From Rhodobacteraceae bacterium UBA6213 (GTDB lineage: Bacteria > Pseudomonadota > Alphaproteobacteria > Rhodobacterales > Rhodobacteraceae): a DNA stretch of 64,000 nt. Numbering within the stretch: the stretch's first letter is position 1; every line of letters begins with the position of its first letter. The notes beneath the pieces are model-generated. The model was not told where the DNA came from, did not search any database, and was given only the letters and a program-made list of their open reading frames with translations. The translations under genes and the position numbers were made by a program. The stretch is from contig DISJ01000003.1 in assembly GCA_002421605.1 (NCBI GenBank), positions 1-64,000 of the forward strand, given 5' to 3'. Positions 35,828 through 44,183 of the stretch are shown here, one piece after another.

Positions 35828-36310
35828 TCAGGCGCGTGCTGCGCGGCGGAACACCAGCGCGGCAAACAGCCCGAACAGAGTTTTCGAAACGAAGCTTGCA
35901 CCATAAGGCACGATCGTGACGAAGGCCGGGTTGACGATCGGCAGGATCACAAAGAAGTTCATGCTCCAGACGCAAACCAGAATGCCCAGGATCATCGCGA
36001 ACTCGGTCCAGCTACCAGCCAGCTTCGGGAAGACGCGCGCAACAAAATATGCTGCCGCAATACCCAGCCCGATCGCCAGGACCATGTGGATCACCAGACC
36101 CAGCGCTACTGAATATGAGGCGTTTGCCAGTGACGGAAATACGGTTTCAGTAATGCCACGCGCCACATCGGCGCTGCCAGAGCCAACGAGCCCGCGATAA
36201 ATTGCTATCCATGCTATCTCGGCGGCGCCCCCTGCGAGCCCCGCCCAAAGCCCTGCCGTCAGCAAAGAACGCCGGTTCGGCGCGACGCTTTGGGTCATGA
36301 TCTGCTGCAT
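35828..36310 (-). CDS. Small integral membrane protein of unknown function
   Basis: 160 aa with about four membrane helices (near residues 15-38, 60-85, 98-120 and 130-155). No family recognised. The cytoplasmic N-terminus is short and basic (PNRRSLL). Start ATG 36310 is preferred because AAGGAG precedes it by 7 bases; the frame is open upstream to 36439. It is convergent with the PfkB kinase and separated from NAD synthetase by 170 bases. Confidence 0.65.
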   Translation of the reverse strand: MQQIMTQSVAPNRRSLLTAGLWAGLAGGAAEIAWIAIYRGLVGSGSADVARGITETVFPSLANASYSVALGLVIHMVLAIGLGIAAAYFVARVFPKLAGSWTEFAMILGILVCVWSMNFFVILPIVNPAFVTIVPYGASFVSKTLFGLFAALVFRRAARA

Positions 36311-36480
36311 CTCTCGTCTCCTTGAATTTACGATCAACCGCCGGCTGACGGTCAAACCTGCCACCTCTGCAGAATCGGAGCCTGCGCGCCGGTTCTGCGG
36401 CTGCCCCTTTGAACTGCCGTAGAACGGTGCCCTTTGCACTGATACAAGTCAATTCCGCGATGCATGGCGGCTATGCATTT

Positions 36481-38139
36481 TTAACCTTGGTCGCGCCACC
36501 GGTTCACCATCGGATAGCGACGATCAAGCCAGAAGGCGCGGGTTGAAAGCCGCGGGCCGGGGGCCGACTGAAAACGCTTCCACTCTGAAATATAAAGCAG
36601 ATGTTCCACGCGCTTCACCGTAGCGCGCTCAAACCCAGCCGCCACCACCTCGGCGACCGACTGATCGCCTTCGACCAGCCGTTCGAGAATCGCATCCAGC
36701 ACCTCATAGGGGGGCAAGCTGTCCTGATCCTTCTGGTCCGCGCGCAGTTCCGCGGTAGGCGGCTTGTCGATTACTGCCGGTGGAATAACCTCGCCCGTCG
36801 GGCCTTCCATCCAGTCGCGATGGTTCGCATTGCGCCAGCGGCAGGTTTCAAACACGCGGGTTTTGTATAAGTCTTTCAGTGGGTTGTAACCGCCTGCCAT
36901 ATCGCCATAGATGGTGCAATAACCCACCGCCACCTCGGATTTATTGCCGGTGGTCAGCAGCATCTCGCCATGCTTGTTGGAAATCGCCATCAGCATCAGT
37001 GCACGCAGTCGCGATTGGATGTTTTCCTCGGTGACATCAGGTGCTGTGCCCGCCATCACGCCCGAAAGGGCCTGCGCCACCGCCCCGCGCGCGCCTTCGA
37101 TCGATACCGTGTCGAGGCGACAACCAAGGCGGTGGGCAACATCTGCCGCATCATCAAGCGAGGCTTGCGAGGTAAACTCGGACGGCAGCATGACGCAACG
37201 TACATTTGCCGGGCCCAGCGCATCGGCGGCAATAGTTGCAACCAGCGCCGAATCAACTCCGCCCGAAAGCCCGAGCAACACTTTGGAAAACCCCGATTTT
37301 CCAAGGTAGTCCTTCAGCCCCAGCACCATCGCGCGATAGTCTTGCTCCCAAGTGTCGGGCTGTGGCGCAAGTCGCCCTTGCAGCACGCGCCAGCCTTCAG
37401 GGCCGCGCGCAAGATCGACGTGCTCGATCACTTCGTCGAAGGGCGGCAGTTGCAGCGCCAGTTCGCCGCCGGGGTTCAGTGCAAAACTTGCGCCGTCGAA
37501 AAGCTGGTCATCCTGCCCGCCGACCGCATTGAGGTAGATTAGCGGCAGCCCGGTTTCGACCACCCGTGCCACGATCACCTGCATGCGCAAATCAAGCTTG
37601 TCGCGCCGATAGGGCGACCCGTTTGGCACCAGTAGCACCTCGGCACCGGTTTCGACCAGCGCCTCGGGTACATCCTCATGCCAGGCATCCTCGCAAACCG
37701 GGGTGCCGACTCGCAGCGGGCCGATTCGGTAAGGGCCTGAAATCGGCCCCTGATCGAACAACCGCACCTCGTCAAAAACATCGTTGTTGGGGCGGTGGTG
37801 CTTGAGCATCCGCGCCACTACCTTGCCGCCCTGCAGCACCCACCAAGCGTTATACAGGCCGCTGTCGTCGCTGTAGGGCCCCCCTATGCCCAGCGCCGGG
37901 CCGTCGGCACACGTCACCGCCAACTGCTCCATCGCCGCCATCGCGTCGGCCACGAAAGCGGGTTTCAACACCAGATCCTGCGTCTGATAGCCGGTCAGGA
38001 ACATTTCGGGCAGGGCCACCATGTCGGCCCCAGCCGCGCGCCCGGCCTGCCAAGCCTGCTCGGCCTTGGCGGCGTTGGCGCCAAAGGCACCCACGGTCGG
38101 GTTCAACTGGGCGATGGTCAGGCGAAAGCGATCACTCAA
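36481..38139 (-). CDS. nadE: Glutamine-dependent NAD+ synthetase
   Basis: 552 aa with an N-terminal nitrilase-type amidase domain (LTIAQLNPTVGAFG, ALPEMFLTGY, PVCEDAWHED with the catalytic Cys) and a C-terminal ammonia-dependent synthetase domain (SGGVDSALVATIAADAL as the P-loop). It converts nicotinic acid adenine dinucleotide to NAD+, the last step of NAD synthesis, using glutamine. TTG at 38139 is preferred because GGAG precedes it at six bases; the frame is open back to 38187. Confidence 0.9.
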   Translation of the reverse strand: MSDRFRLTIAQLNPTVGAFGANAAKAEQAWQAGRAAGADMVALPEMFLTGYQTQDLVLKPAFVADAMAAMEQLAVTCADGPALGIGGPYSDDSGLYNAWWVLQGGKVVARMLKHHRPNNDVFDEVRLFDQGPISGPYRIGPLRVGTPVCEDAWHEDVPEALVETGAEVLLVPNGSPYRRDKLDLRMQVIVARVVETGLPLIYLNAVGGQDDQLFDGASFALNPGGELALQLPPFDEVIEHVDLARGPEGWRVLQGRLAPQPDTWEQDYRAMVLGLKDYLGKSGFSKVLLGLSGGVDSALVATIAADALGPANVRCVMLPSEFTSQASLDDAADVAHRLGCRLDTVSIEGARGAVAQALSGVMAGTAPDVTEENIQSRLRALMLMAISNKHGEMLLTTGNKSEVAVGYCTIYGDMAGGYNPLKDLYKTRVFETCRWRNANHRDWMEGPTGEVIPPAVIDKPPTAELRADQKDQDSLPPYEVLDAILERLVEGDQSVAEVVAAGFERATVKRVEHLLYISEWKRFQSAPGPRLSTRAFWLDRRYPMVNRWRDQG

Positions 38140-38322
38140 GGCAGGCTCCACACAGCTTCTCGCCCGGTTTAGCAGAACGACGCCCAAGCGAAAGTGCGCG
38201 CGTGCACCCCGCCTGCCTGCTTCATGCTCCGCACGCGACTTGTCAGCGCCGGATCAGAGGCTTAGATTTGCGCCCAGGTTTCGCGCGCAAGCGTTGACGG
38301 GGTCGCGAACGGGGGTTGGCAG

Positions 38323-39819
38323 ATGACGGGCATGCTTCGGGCAGGGTTCGGGCTAGCGGTGGTGCTGGCGCTGACGTCCGGCGCTGCGCTGGCGCAGCAA
38401 GTGACGACCAAACAATACGAAGACGGCGGCTTTTACGAAGGCAGCTTCAAAGACGGTCGCCAGCACGGCTTTGGCACCTATCGCACCACCGATGGCTACG
38501 AATACGCCGGCAACTGGGTCGACGGCGTGATCGAGGGTGAAGGGCGCGCGCGCTTTCCCAACGGCTCGGTCTATGAGGGCAGCTTTGTCGCGGGCCAACC
38601 GCAAGGCAAGGGCCGCATCGTCTTTGCCGATGGTGCCAGCTACGAGGGCGATTGGGTTGCGGGCGAGATGACCGGCGAGGGCATCGCGGTCTATGCCAAC
38701 GGCACCCGCTACACTGGCAGTTTCGTGAATGCCGTGCACAACGGTGTGGGCGAGATGCAGGACGCCGATGGCTACATCTATTCCGGCGATTGGGTGATGG
38801 GCGTCAAGGAAGGCAACGGTCGCATTACCTATGCCGATGGCTCGATCTATGAGGGCCAGATGCTTGGCGGGCAGCGCGAGGGGCAAGGCAAACTGACCAC
38901 TCCCGATGGCATGGTCTATGACGGAAGCTGGCGCGCAGGGCAGATGAGCGGCGCCGGGTCGCTGGTGCAGCCGGGTGGCGACATCTTCGAGGGCACCTTC
39001 CTTGATGGTAAACGGCACGGCACCGGCACCGTCACCTATGCCAACGGCGACAGTTACGAGGGCGGTTTTGTCGATGACCGCCGCGACGGTCAGGGCAGCT
39101 TTCGCGGGGCCGATGGCTATATCTATGAAGGCAGCTGGGTCGAAGGCCGGATCGAGGGCGACGGTCGCGTGGTTTACCCCGACGGCACGATTTACGAGGG
39201 TAGCTTTGTTGCTGACCAGCCCGACGGGCAAGGCCGCATCACCTATCCCGATGGTTCCAGCTACGAAGGCGGCTGGGCAGGTGGCATAATCGAGGGCCGG
39301 GGCGTGGCCAGCTACGCCAACGGCATGATCTACGAAGGCGAGTTTTTGGCAGGGCGCAACCACGGCCAAGGCCGCATGAGCTACCCCGACGGCTATGTCT
39401 ATGAAGGCGCTTGGGCAGGTGGGCTGCGGCACGGCGAGGGGCGTGCTGTTTACGCCGATGGCTCGATCTACGAGGGCAATTTCGTGCACGGCCTGCGCGA
39501 GGGCAAAGGCGTGCTGACCACCCCCGCAGGCTACCGCTACGAAGGCGACTGGGTCGCAGGCGAGGCCGAAGGGCAAGGCGTTGCCAGCTACGCAACCGGC
39601 GATGTGTACGAAGGCGGCTTTGTCGCGGGCAAACGCCAAGGCCGCGGCGTGATGCTTTACGCCAGCGGCGGTGTCATCGATGCCGAATGGCGCGCGGACC
39701 TGCCCCTTGAGGCCACCCCCGAAGCTCCTGCCGCCGACCCAGCAGCAAGCGCACCCGCCGAGCCTGCCGCGGCTGAACCCACAGCCGACACGCCCACCGG
39801 GCCTGCCCCGGCAAATTGA
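38323..39819 (+). CDS. Periplasmic MORN-repeat protein
   Basis: 498 aa. A signal peptide (about residues 1-25, ending ALA/QQ) is followed by 18 head-to-tail MORN repeats of exactly 23 residues (about residues 30-450), mostly of the form YEG(S/D/G)(F/W)V.G...G.G....(A/P).G. The tail from about 455 is Ala/Pro/Glu rich and low complexity. MORN repeats usually bind membranes or peptides; this one is exported, so a periplasmic or outer-surface role is inferred. The DNA shows a matching 69-bp period. No neighbour suggests a pathway. Confidence 0.85.
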   Translation: MTGMLRAGFGLAVVLALTSGAALAQQVTTKQYEDGGFYEGSFKDGRQHGFGTYRTTDGYEYAGNWVDGVIEGEGRARFPNGSVYEGSFVAGQPQGKGRIVFADGASYEGDWVAGEMTGEGIAVYANGTRYTGSFVNAVHNGVGEMQDADGYIYSGDWVMGVKEGNGRITYADGSIYEGQMLGGQREGQGKLTTPDGMVYDGSWRAGQMSGAGSLVQPGGDIFEGTFLDGKRHGTGTVTYANGDSYEGGFVDDRRDGQGSFRGADGYIYEGSWVEGRIEGDGRVVYPDGTIYEGSFVADQPDGQGRITYPDGSSYEGGWAGGIIEGRGVASYANGMIYEGEFLAGRNHGQGRMSYPDGYVYEGAWAGGLRHGEGRAVYADGSIYEGNFVHGLREGKGVLTTPAGYRYEGDWVAGEAEGQGVASYATGDVYEGGFVAGKRQGRGVMLYASGGVIDAEWRADLPLEATPEAPAADPAASAPAEPAAAEPTADTPTGPAPAN

Positions 39820-40202
39820 CCCATTGGCGGGTAAGGCCCGTGCTCTCCTTGCAGTGCCGGCAATGCCACACCGGGTTAGCGCCACAGTGCCACCTGATCC
39901 AGCCTGCGCGCCATTCCTTAACCCTGGCGTGTCTGCCGACACCGCGCGCAATTGATCCGGCACCCAACAAGGCTTTGCACCGCCCTCCGGGCGCGCCCTT
40001 CGTCGGCTCTATAAGCACGACCTGAGGCAAAGCTGCCACATGGTCAAAACCACGCAAACCCCCGCATAGCATTGCGCTATCAGGGTTTTCGGCCACGTTC
40101 TCTGCCCGCTGCTACGCCAAATCAGGCGCGCACCCCAATCGAAAACACTGCGTCGCCAAACCGCAACTTGCAACTAACTGACCGGTCAGTTAGTAATATC
40201 GC
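39820..40202 (+). other. Intergenic region upstream of the TetR operon
   Basis: 383 bases between the MORN protein and the TetR-type regulator. The last 30 bases contain the perfect operator palindrome. I see no gene, tRNA or strong terminator. A weak hairpin near 40067-40082 is followed by TTTT. Short open frames lack ribosome binding sites. Confidence 0.4.
40173..40194. promoter_or_regulatory. 22-bp perfect palindromic TetR-type operator
   Basis: The half-site ACTAACTGACC is followed directly by its exact inverse complement, GGTCAGTTAGT, with no spacer. It ends 8 bases before the regulator ATG. TetR-family efflux repressors commonly bind palindromes of this kind and size overlapping their own promoter, so autorepression of the downstream efflux operon is the natural reading. 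Confidence 0.85.
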
Positions 40203-40871
40203 ATGAATAATTCCACCCCCCCTTCCCCCAGCCCCGCTGCTGGCCCCAAGTTCCGCCGCCGCGCCGAAGCGCGCCCCGAAGAGGTGCTCGACGCCGCACT
40301 GGCGCTGTTTGTAGAGCGCGGCTATACCCACACCACCGTCGATCAGATCGCGCGCAGCGCCGGCATATCCAAAGGTGCGGTCTATCTGTACTTCCCCTCT
40401 AAAAAAGCCCTTCTCGAAGGGCTGGTGCGCCGCGCAATCGGTCCGGTGGCGGCATTTGCGCAAGGCCTCATTGGCGGCGCGCAGGGCGATCCGAGGCCGC
40501 TGATCGCCCGTTTTCTGCGGATGATAGCAACGGCGCTCAGCGACCCGCACACACTTTCGGTGCCCAAACTGGTGATCCGCGAGGCGATGGCCGCGCCCGA
40601 GATCGCAAAGCTTTACCACGACGAAGTTCTGGCCAGCTCGATTCCTGCAATGCAGCGGCTGATCGCGGCGGGCGTGGCAGGCGGTTACATCCGCCCGATC
40701 GACCCGGAAATGGCGGTGCGCTGCGTAGTCGGGCCGCTGGTTGCACATATTCTGCTGTCGGAAGTGTTCGGCGTCACCCCGGCTGACGGGTTGGCGATTG
40801 ACCGGCTGATAGAAACCCATCTGGCCATACTTTTGGCCGGACTTGACCCTGAAACGGAGCCGTCAAAATGA
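40203..40871 (+). CDS. TetR-family transcriptional regulator
   Basis: 222 aa. The N-terminal helix-turn-helix (ARPEEVLDAALALFVERGY, then TTVDQIARSAGISKGAVYLY FPSKK broken at the turn) is intact; the C-terminal ligand domain is unrecognised. It heads an overlapping operon with a membrane-fusion protein and an ABC transporter, so it probably senses a drug or metabolite exported by them. The ATG has no visible ribosome binding site and follows the palindrome by 8 bases, so the transcript may be leaderless. It overlaps the next gene by 4 bases. Confidence 0.92.
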   Translation: MNNSTPPSPSPAAGPKFRRRAEARPEEVLDAALALFVERGYTHTTVDQIARSAGISKGAVYLYFPSKKALLEGLVRRAIGPVAAFAQGLIGGAQGDPRPLIARFLRMIATALSDPHTLSVPKLVIREAMAAPEIAKLYHDEVLASSIPAMQRLIAAGVAGGYIRPIDPEMAVRCVVGPLVAHILLSEVFGVTPADGLAIDRLIETHLAILLAGLDPETEPSK

Positions 40872-41818
40872 GCGCCATGCCAGGCTTCCTCGTCGGTCTG
40901 ATCGCGATTGTCTGGCCGGGGTTCGGGGCCGTGCCCGATCCCGGCTACAATGGCTATGTCGAAGCCGACTACCTGTATGTTTCGGCGACCGGCGCCGGAC
41001 GTCTCAGCGAGATTACCGCCGTCGAGGGTATGTTGGTGACCGCGGGGCAGCCGCTGTTCCAGCTTGAAGACAGCGCGCAGGCATCGGCGCTGGCGGCTGC
41101 GCAGGCGCAAGTAGCCGCAGCGGCAGCTAACCTCGACAACCTGCAAACCGGTGCGCGGCCTGAAGAAATCGAGGTTCTGCGCGCCGCGCTGGCGCAAGCA
41201 GAGTCGCAGGAGCGGCTGGCGCAAAGCACGCTCGATCGATCCGAGCAGCTCATCATCAGCGGCACCGCCACGGTGGCGCAACTGGATTCGCAGCGCACCG
41301 CACTGGCCACCGCCAAGGCGCAGGTTGCGCAGGCGCGCGCGCAGCTTGCGGTTGCCGAATTGCCTGCCCGCGCCGCACAACGCAGCGCCGCCGAGGCCGC
41401 TCTGCACGCCGCCGAGGCCGAAGCCGAACGCGCCCGCATTGCGCTGGCCGAAAGGCAAGTGTCAGCCCCCGCCGCGGGCCGTGTCGAAAAGCTTTATTTC
41501 GACCTCGGCGAAGTGACGGGCATTGGCACACCTGTGCTGTCAATCCAGCGCGACGGGCCGATGACGGTGTTGTTCTTCGTGTCAGAATCTGACCGCCCGA
41601 AACTCGCGCCCGGTGCGCGCTTTCGCCTTTCGTGCGATACCTGCGCACCGGGGCTGACTGCCACCCTCACCCGCCTTGCAGCCAACCCGCAGTTCACCCC
41701 GCCGATGATCTATTCGCGCGATCAGCGCACCCGCCTTGTTTATCGCGCCGAGGCGAGCGTTAATGCAGCGGCGGGGCTATTGCCGGGTCAGCCGGTCAGC
41801 CTTGTGTATTGGCCATGA
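40868..41818 (+). CDS. HlyD/EmrA-family membrane fusion protein
   Basis: 316 aa. A hydrophobic N-terminus (FLVGLIAIVWPGFGAV) acts as signal or anchor, then a barrel-sandwich half (GRLSEITAVEGMLVTAGQPL), an Ala/Gln-rich coiled coil (about residues 75-200), the second sandwich half (VSAPAAGRVEKLYFDLGE) and a beta barrel. It would link the inner-membrane ABC permease to an outer-membrane channel, similar to YbhG. The TolC-type channel is not in this window. Confidence 0.88.
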   Translation: MSAMPGFLVGLIAIVWPGFGAVPDPGYNGYVEADYLYVSATGAGRLSEITAVEGMLVTAGQPLFQLEDSAQASALAAAQAQVAAAAANLDNLQTGARPEEIEVLRAALAQAESQERLAQSTLDRSEQLIISGTATVAQLDSQRTALATAKAQVAQARAQLAVAELPARAAQRSAAEAALHAAEAEAERARIALAERQVSAPAAGRVEKLYFDLGEVTGIGTPVLSIQRDGPMTVLFFVSESDRPKLAPGARFRLSCDTCAPGLTATLTRLAANPQFTPPMIYSRDQRTRLVYRAEASVNAAAGLLPGQPVSLVYWP

Positions 41819-42780
41819 GCGACGATTTCGCCATTTCGGTGCGCGGCATCACCAAGCGCTTTGGCGCACGCACCGTGGTGGACAATTTCGACATGGACGT
41901 GCCGCGCGGCTCGATCTACGGCTTTCTCGGCCCGAACGGCTCGGGCAAGACCACCACGATCCGCATCATGTGCGGCTTGCTTACCGCCGATGGCGGCGAT
42001 GGCAGCTGCCTTGGCTACGACATTCGCACCCAGTCCGCGCGGATCAAGGAAAACGTCGGCTACATGACGCAGCGCTTCTCGCTGTATGAAGACCTCACCA
42101 TCCGCGAAAACCTCGACTTCGTGGCCCGCATGTATCGCATGAAGGGGCGGCGCGCGGCGGTGGAGCACGCGCTAGAAGACCTTGGCCTCGCAGACCGCGC
42201 CGGGCAACTGGCTGGCACCCTGTCTGGCGGCTGGAAACAGCGCCTCGCACTGGCAGCCTGCATGTTGCACAAACCCGCGCTGCTGCTGCTTGACGAGCCG
42301 ACCGCAGGCGTTGACCCCAAGGCGCGTCGCGATTTCTGGGACGAGATTCGGCGGCTTTCGGCGGCGGGCGTAACGGTGCTGGTATCAACCCACTACATGG
42401 ATGAAGCGGTCCAGTGCGATTACATCGCCTATATCGCTTACGGCAAAAAGCTGATCGCGGGGCCTTCGCATGAAATCCCGGCGATGATCGGGCTGCACAC
42501 ATGGCGCGTGCAGGGCCCTGACCTTAGCGCGCTAGAGGCCGAGTTGCGCGCCACACCGGGTGTCGAGCAGGTGGCGCGTTTTGGCGCTGTGCTGCACGTT
42601 TCTGGCACCGATGCCGCAGCACTCGAGGCGGTGGCAAAGGCGGGCATGGCGCGCGGCCTGCACCGCTGGCAAAAGAAGGACGCCGAACTGGAAGAGGCTT
42701 TCATCTATCTGATGGCCTCGGCATCCGACAACTTCAGCCGCGACGATGCACCCGAAGTCAAAGCAGGGGCGGCGGCATGA
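41815..42780 (+). CDS. ABC transporter ATP-binding protein (YbhF-like)
   Basis: 321 aa. Walker A GPNGSGKTTTI (about residue 39), signature LSGGWKQRLALA (about 139) and Walker B LLLDEPTAGVDPKARR (about 159) are intact. The C-terminal extension is typical of drug/antibiotic exporters. The ATG overlaps the preceding stop (ATGA). With the permease it forms an ABC-2 type exporter. Confidence 0.92.
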   Translation: MSDDFAISVRGITKRFGARTVVDNFDMDVPRGSIYGFLGPNGSGKTTTIRIMCGLLTADGGDGSCLGYDIRTQSARIKENVGYMTQRFSLYEDLTIRENLDFVARMYRMKGRRAAVEHALEDLGLADRAGQLAGTLSGGWKQRLALAACMLHKPALLLLDEPTAGVDPKARRDFWDEIRRLSAAGVTVLVSTHYMDEAVQCDYIAYIAYGKKLIAGPSHEIPAMIGLHTWRVQGPDLSALEAELRATPGVEQVARFGAVLHVSGTDAAALEAVAKAGMARGLHRWQKKDAELEEAFIYLMASASDNFSRDDAPEVKAGAAA

Positions 42781-43910
42781 TCGGGTTTTCGCTGGGCCGC
42801 TTCTGGGCGGTGCTTGCCAAGGAATTCGTGCAGATGCGGCGCGACCGGCTGACCTTTGGCATGATGGTCGGGATTCCGATCTTTCAACTGCTGCTGTTCG
42901 GCTTTGCGATCAACACCGACCCGCACCATCTGCCGACGCTGGTCGAAATCGTCGATGACGGCCCCCTTACGCGCGCCGTTCTGGCGGGCATGGAAACCTC
43001 GGAGTACTTCGCGTTCGTAGGGCGGGTTGACGGTATCGAGGCGGGCGAGCGCGCCTTGCGCGACGGCACCGCCAATTTCGTGGTCGTTGTGCCGCAAGGA
43101 TTCGAGCGTGACGTGGTGCGCGGGCGCAGCCCAGAAATTCTCGTCTCTGCCGACGCATCGGACCCGGTGGCTGTGGGCAGCGCGATGAGCGCGCTTTCGG
43201 GCATACTCGAACGCGCGATCGAGCAGACGCTGAGCGGGGCGCTGGCCACAGCCCCAGCCACCCCGGCGCCATTTTCGATAACGCTGCACCGCCAGTTCAA
43301 CCCCGAACAGGTAAGCTCTGTGAACACCGTGCCGGGGCTTTTGGCGGTGATTCTGGCGATGACGATGGTGCTGATAACCGCCGTTGCCATCGTGCGCGAA
43401 ACCGAACGCGGCACGATGGAATCGTTAATCGCCACCCCCGTGCGCCCGTTTGAGGTGATGCTGGGCAAGATTCTGCCCTACGTCTTTGTGGGCTATGTGC
43501 AGACGGCAGTGTTTTTGATCGCCGCCGACCTTCTGTTCGACGTGCCGTTTCTGGGGTCGCACTGGGCGTTCTTTCTGGGCTTCAACCTCTATATCGTGGT
43601 CAATCTGGCGCTGGGTTTCCTGATCTCGACGCTGGTGCGCACCCAGATGCAGGCGATGCAGGCCAGCTTTTTCACGATTTTGCCCACGATCCTTTTGTCG
43701 GGGTTCATGTTCCCCTTCGCGGGTATGCCCGGCTGGGCGCAGGCCCTTGGCACCGCGATTCCAGCCACACATTATCTGCGCCTTGTGCGCAAAGTGATGC
43801 TGAAAGGCGCGACAATGGCCGACATCACCGGCGACATGGCGGCGATTGGGGTGATCCTTGCCGTGGTCGTGCTGTTCGCGATGCTGCGCTATCGCCAGAC
43901 GCTCGACTAG
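42777..43910 (+). CDS. ABC-2 type transporter permease (YbhS/YbhR-like)
   Basis: 377 aa. One N-terminal helix (MMVGIPIFQLLLFGFAI), a large periplasmic domain (about residues 45-170), then five C-terminal helices with the ABC-2 signature around ETERGTMESLIATPVRP and PTILLSGFMFPFAGMPGW. It is the last gene of the operon. Only one permease is present, so it likely works as a homodimer. Confidence 0.92.
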   Translation: MIGFSLGRFWAVLAKEFVQMRRDRLTFGMMVGIPIFQLLLFGFAINTDPHHLPTLVEIVDDGPLTRAVLAGMETSEYFAFVGRVDGIEAGERALRDGTANFVVVVPQGFERDVVRGRSPEILVSADASDPVAVGSAMSALSGILERAIEQTLSGALATAPATPAPFSITLHRQFNPEQVSSVNTVPGLLAVILAMTMVLITAVAIVRETERGTMESLIATPVRPFEVMLGKILPYVFVGYVQTAVFLIAADLLFDVPFLGSHWAFFLGFNLYIVVNLALGFLISTLVRTQMQAMQASFFTILPTILLSGFMFPFAGMPGWAQALGTAIPATHYLRLVRKVMLKGATMADITGDMAAIGVILAVVVLFAMLRYRQTLD

Positions 43911-44001
43911 CCAAGCGGGCCGCGCCCGGGCCAGCAAATGCCGCCCCGCGTTCTTCGATTTTGGCTTTTCTTTTCGCGCGCCCGCCGTATAGTGCGACCC
44001 C

Positions 44002-44103
44002 ATGAACCGCACGCGGCACCCCATTGCCCCCTGCCCCGCACCGCATGACGCCTCGTCCTGCGCGCTGCCGCTTATTGGCCTGCTTCTTCTTGGTTGCGTC
44101 TGA
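44002..44103 (+). CDS. leuL: leuA leader peptide
   Basis: 33 residues, ATG to TGA. The end has Leu-Pro-Leu-Ile-Gly followed by four consecutive leucine codons (CTG CTT CTT CTT, 44080-44091), giving six Leu in the last 13 residues. It sits 80 bases ahead of leuA and is followed by competing hairpins. This is the standard layout of leucine attenuators predicted upstream of leuA in alphaproteobacteria. A TATAGT at 43988-43993 may be the -10 box. Confidence 0.8.
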   Translation: MNRTRHPIAPCPAPHDASSCALPLIGLLLLGCV

Positions 44104-44143
44104 GCGTGCCTTTGGGTGCGACCGCTCAGACTGGCCAGCACCC
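44098..44143 (+). promoter_or_regulatory. Competing hairpins of the leuA attenuator
   Basis: Hairpin A is GTCTGAGCG (44098-44106) with CGCTCAGAC (44123-44131), a perfect 9-bp stem. Hairpin B is GGGTGC (44114-44119) with GCACCC (44138-44143). Each uses the loop of the other, so they exclude one another. Hairpin A starts at the end of the leader reading frame, where a ribosome stalled at the leucine codons would cover it. No strong T-run follows, so control could act on translation or Rho rather than intrinsic termination. Confidence 0.6.
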
Positions 44144-44183
44144 GAAACAGCCAAGCCCTTTCTGACAAACCCGAGATGACATC

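Noticed and set aside
38400..39690. Tandem DNA repeats that could suggest a CRISPR or satellite array
   Set aside because: The 69-bp period is exactly 23 codons, stays in one reading frame and encodes MORN repeats, with no alternating unique spacers.
38353..39963. Long minus-strand open frame (536 codons) opposite the MORN protein
   Set aside because: Its apparent repeats are only the complement of the MORN repeats. It has no ribosome binding site and no family resemblance.
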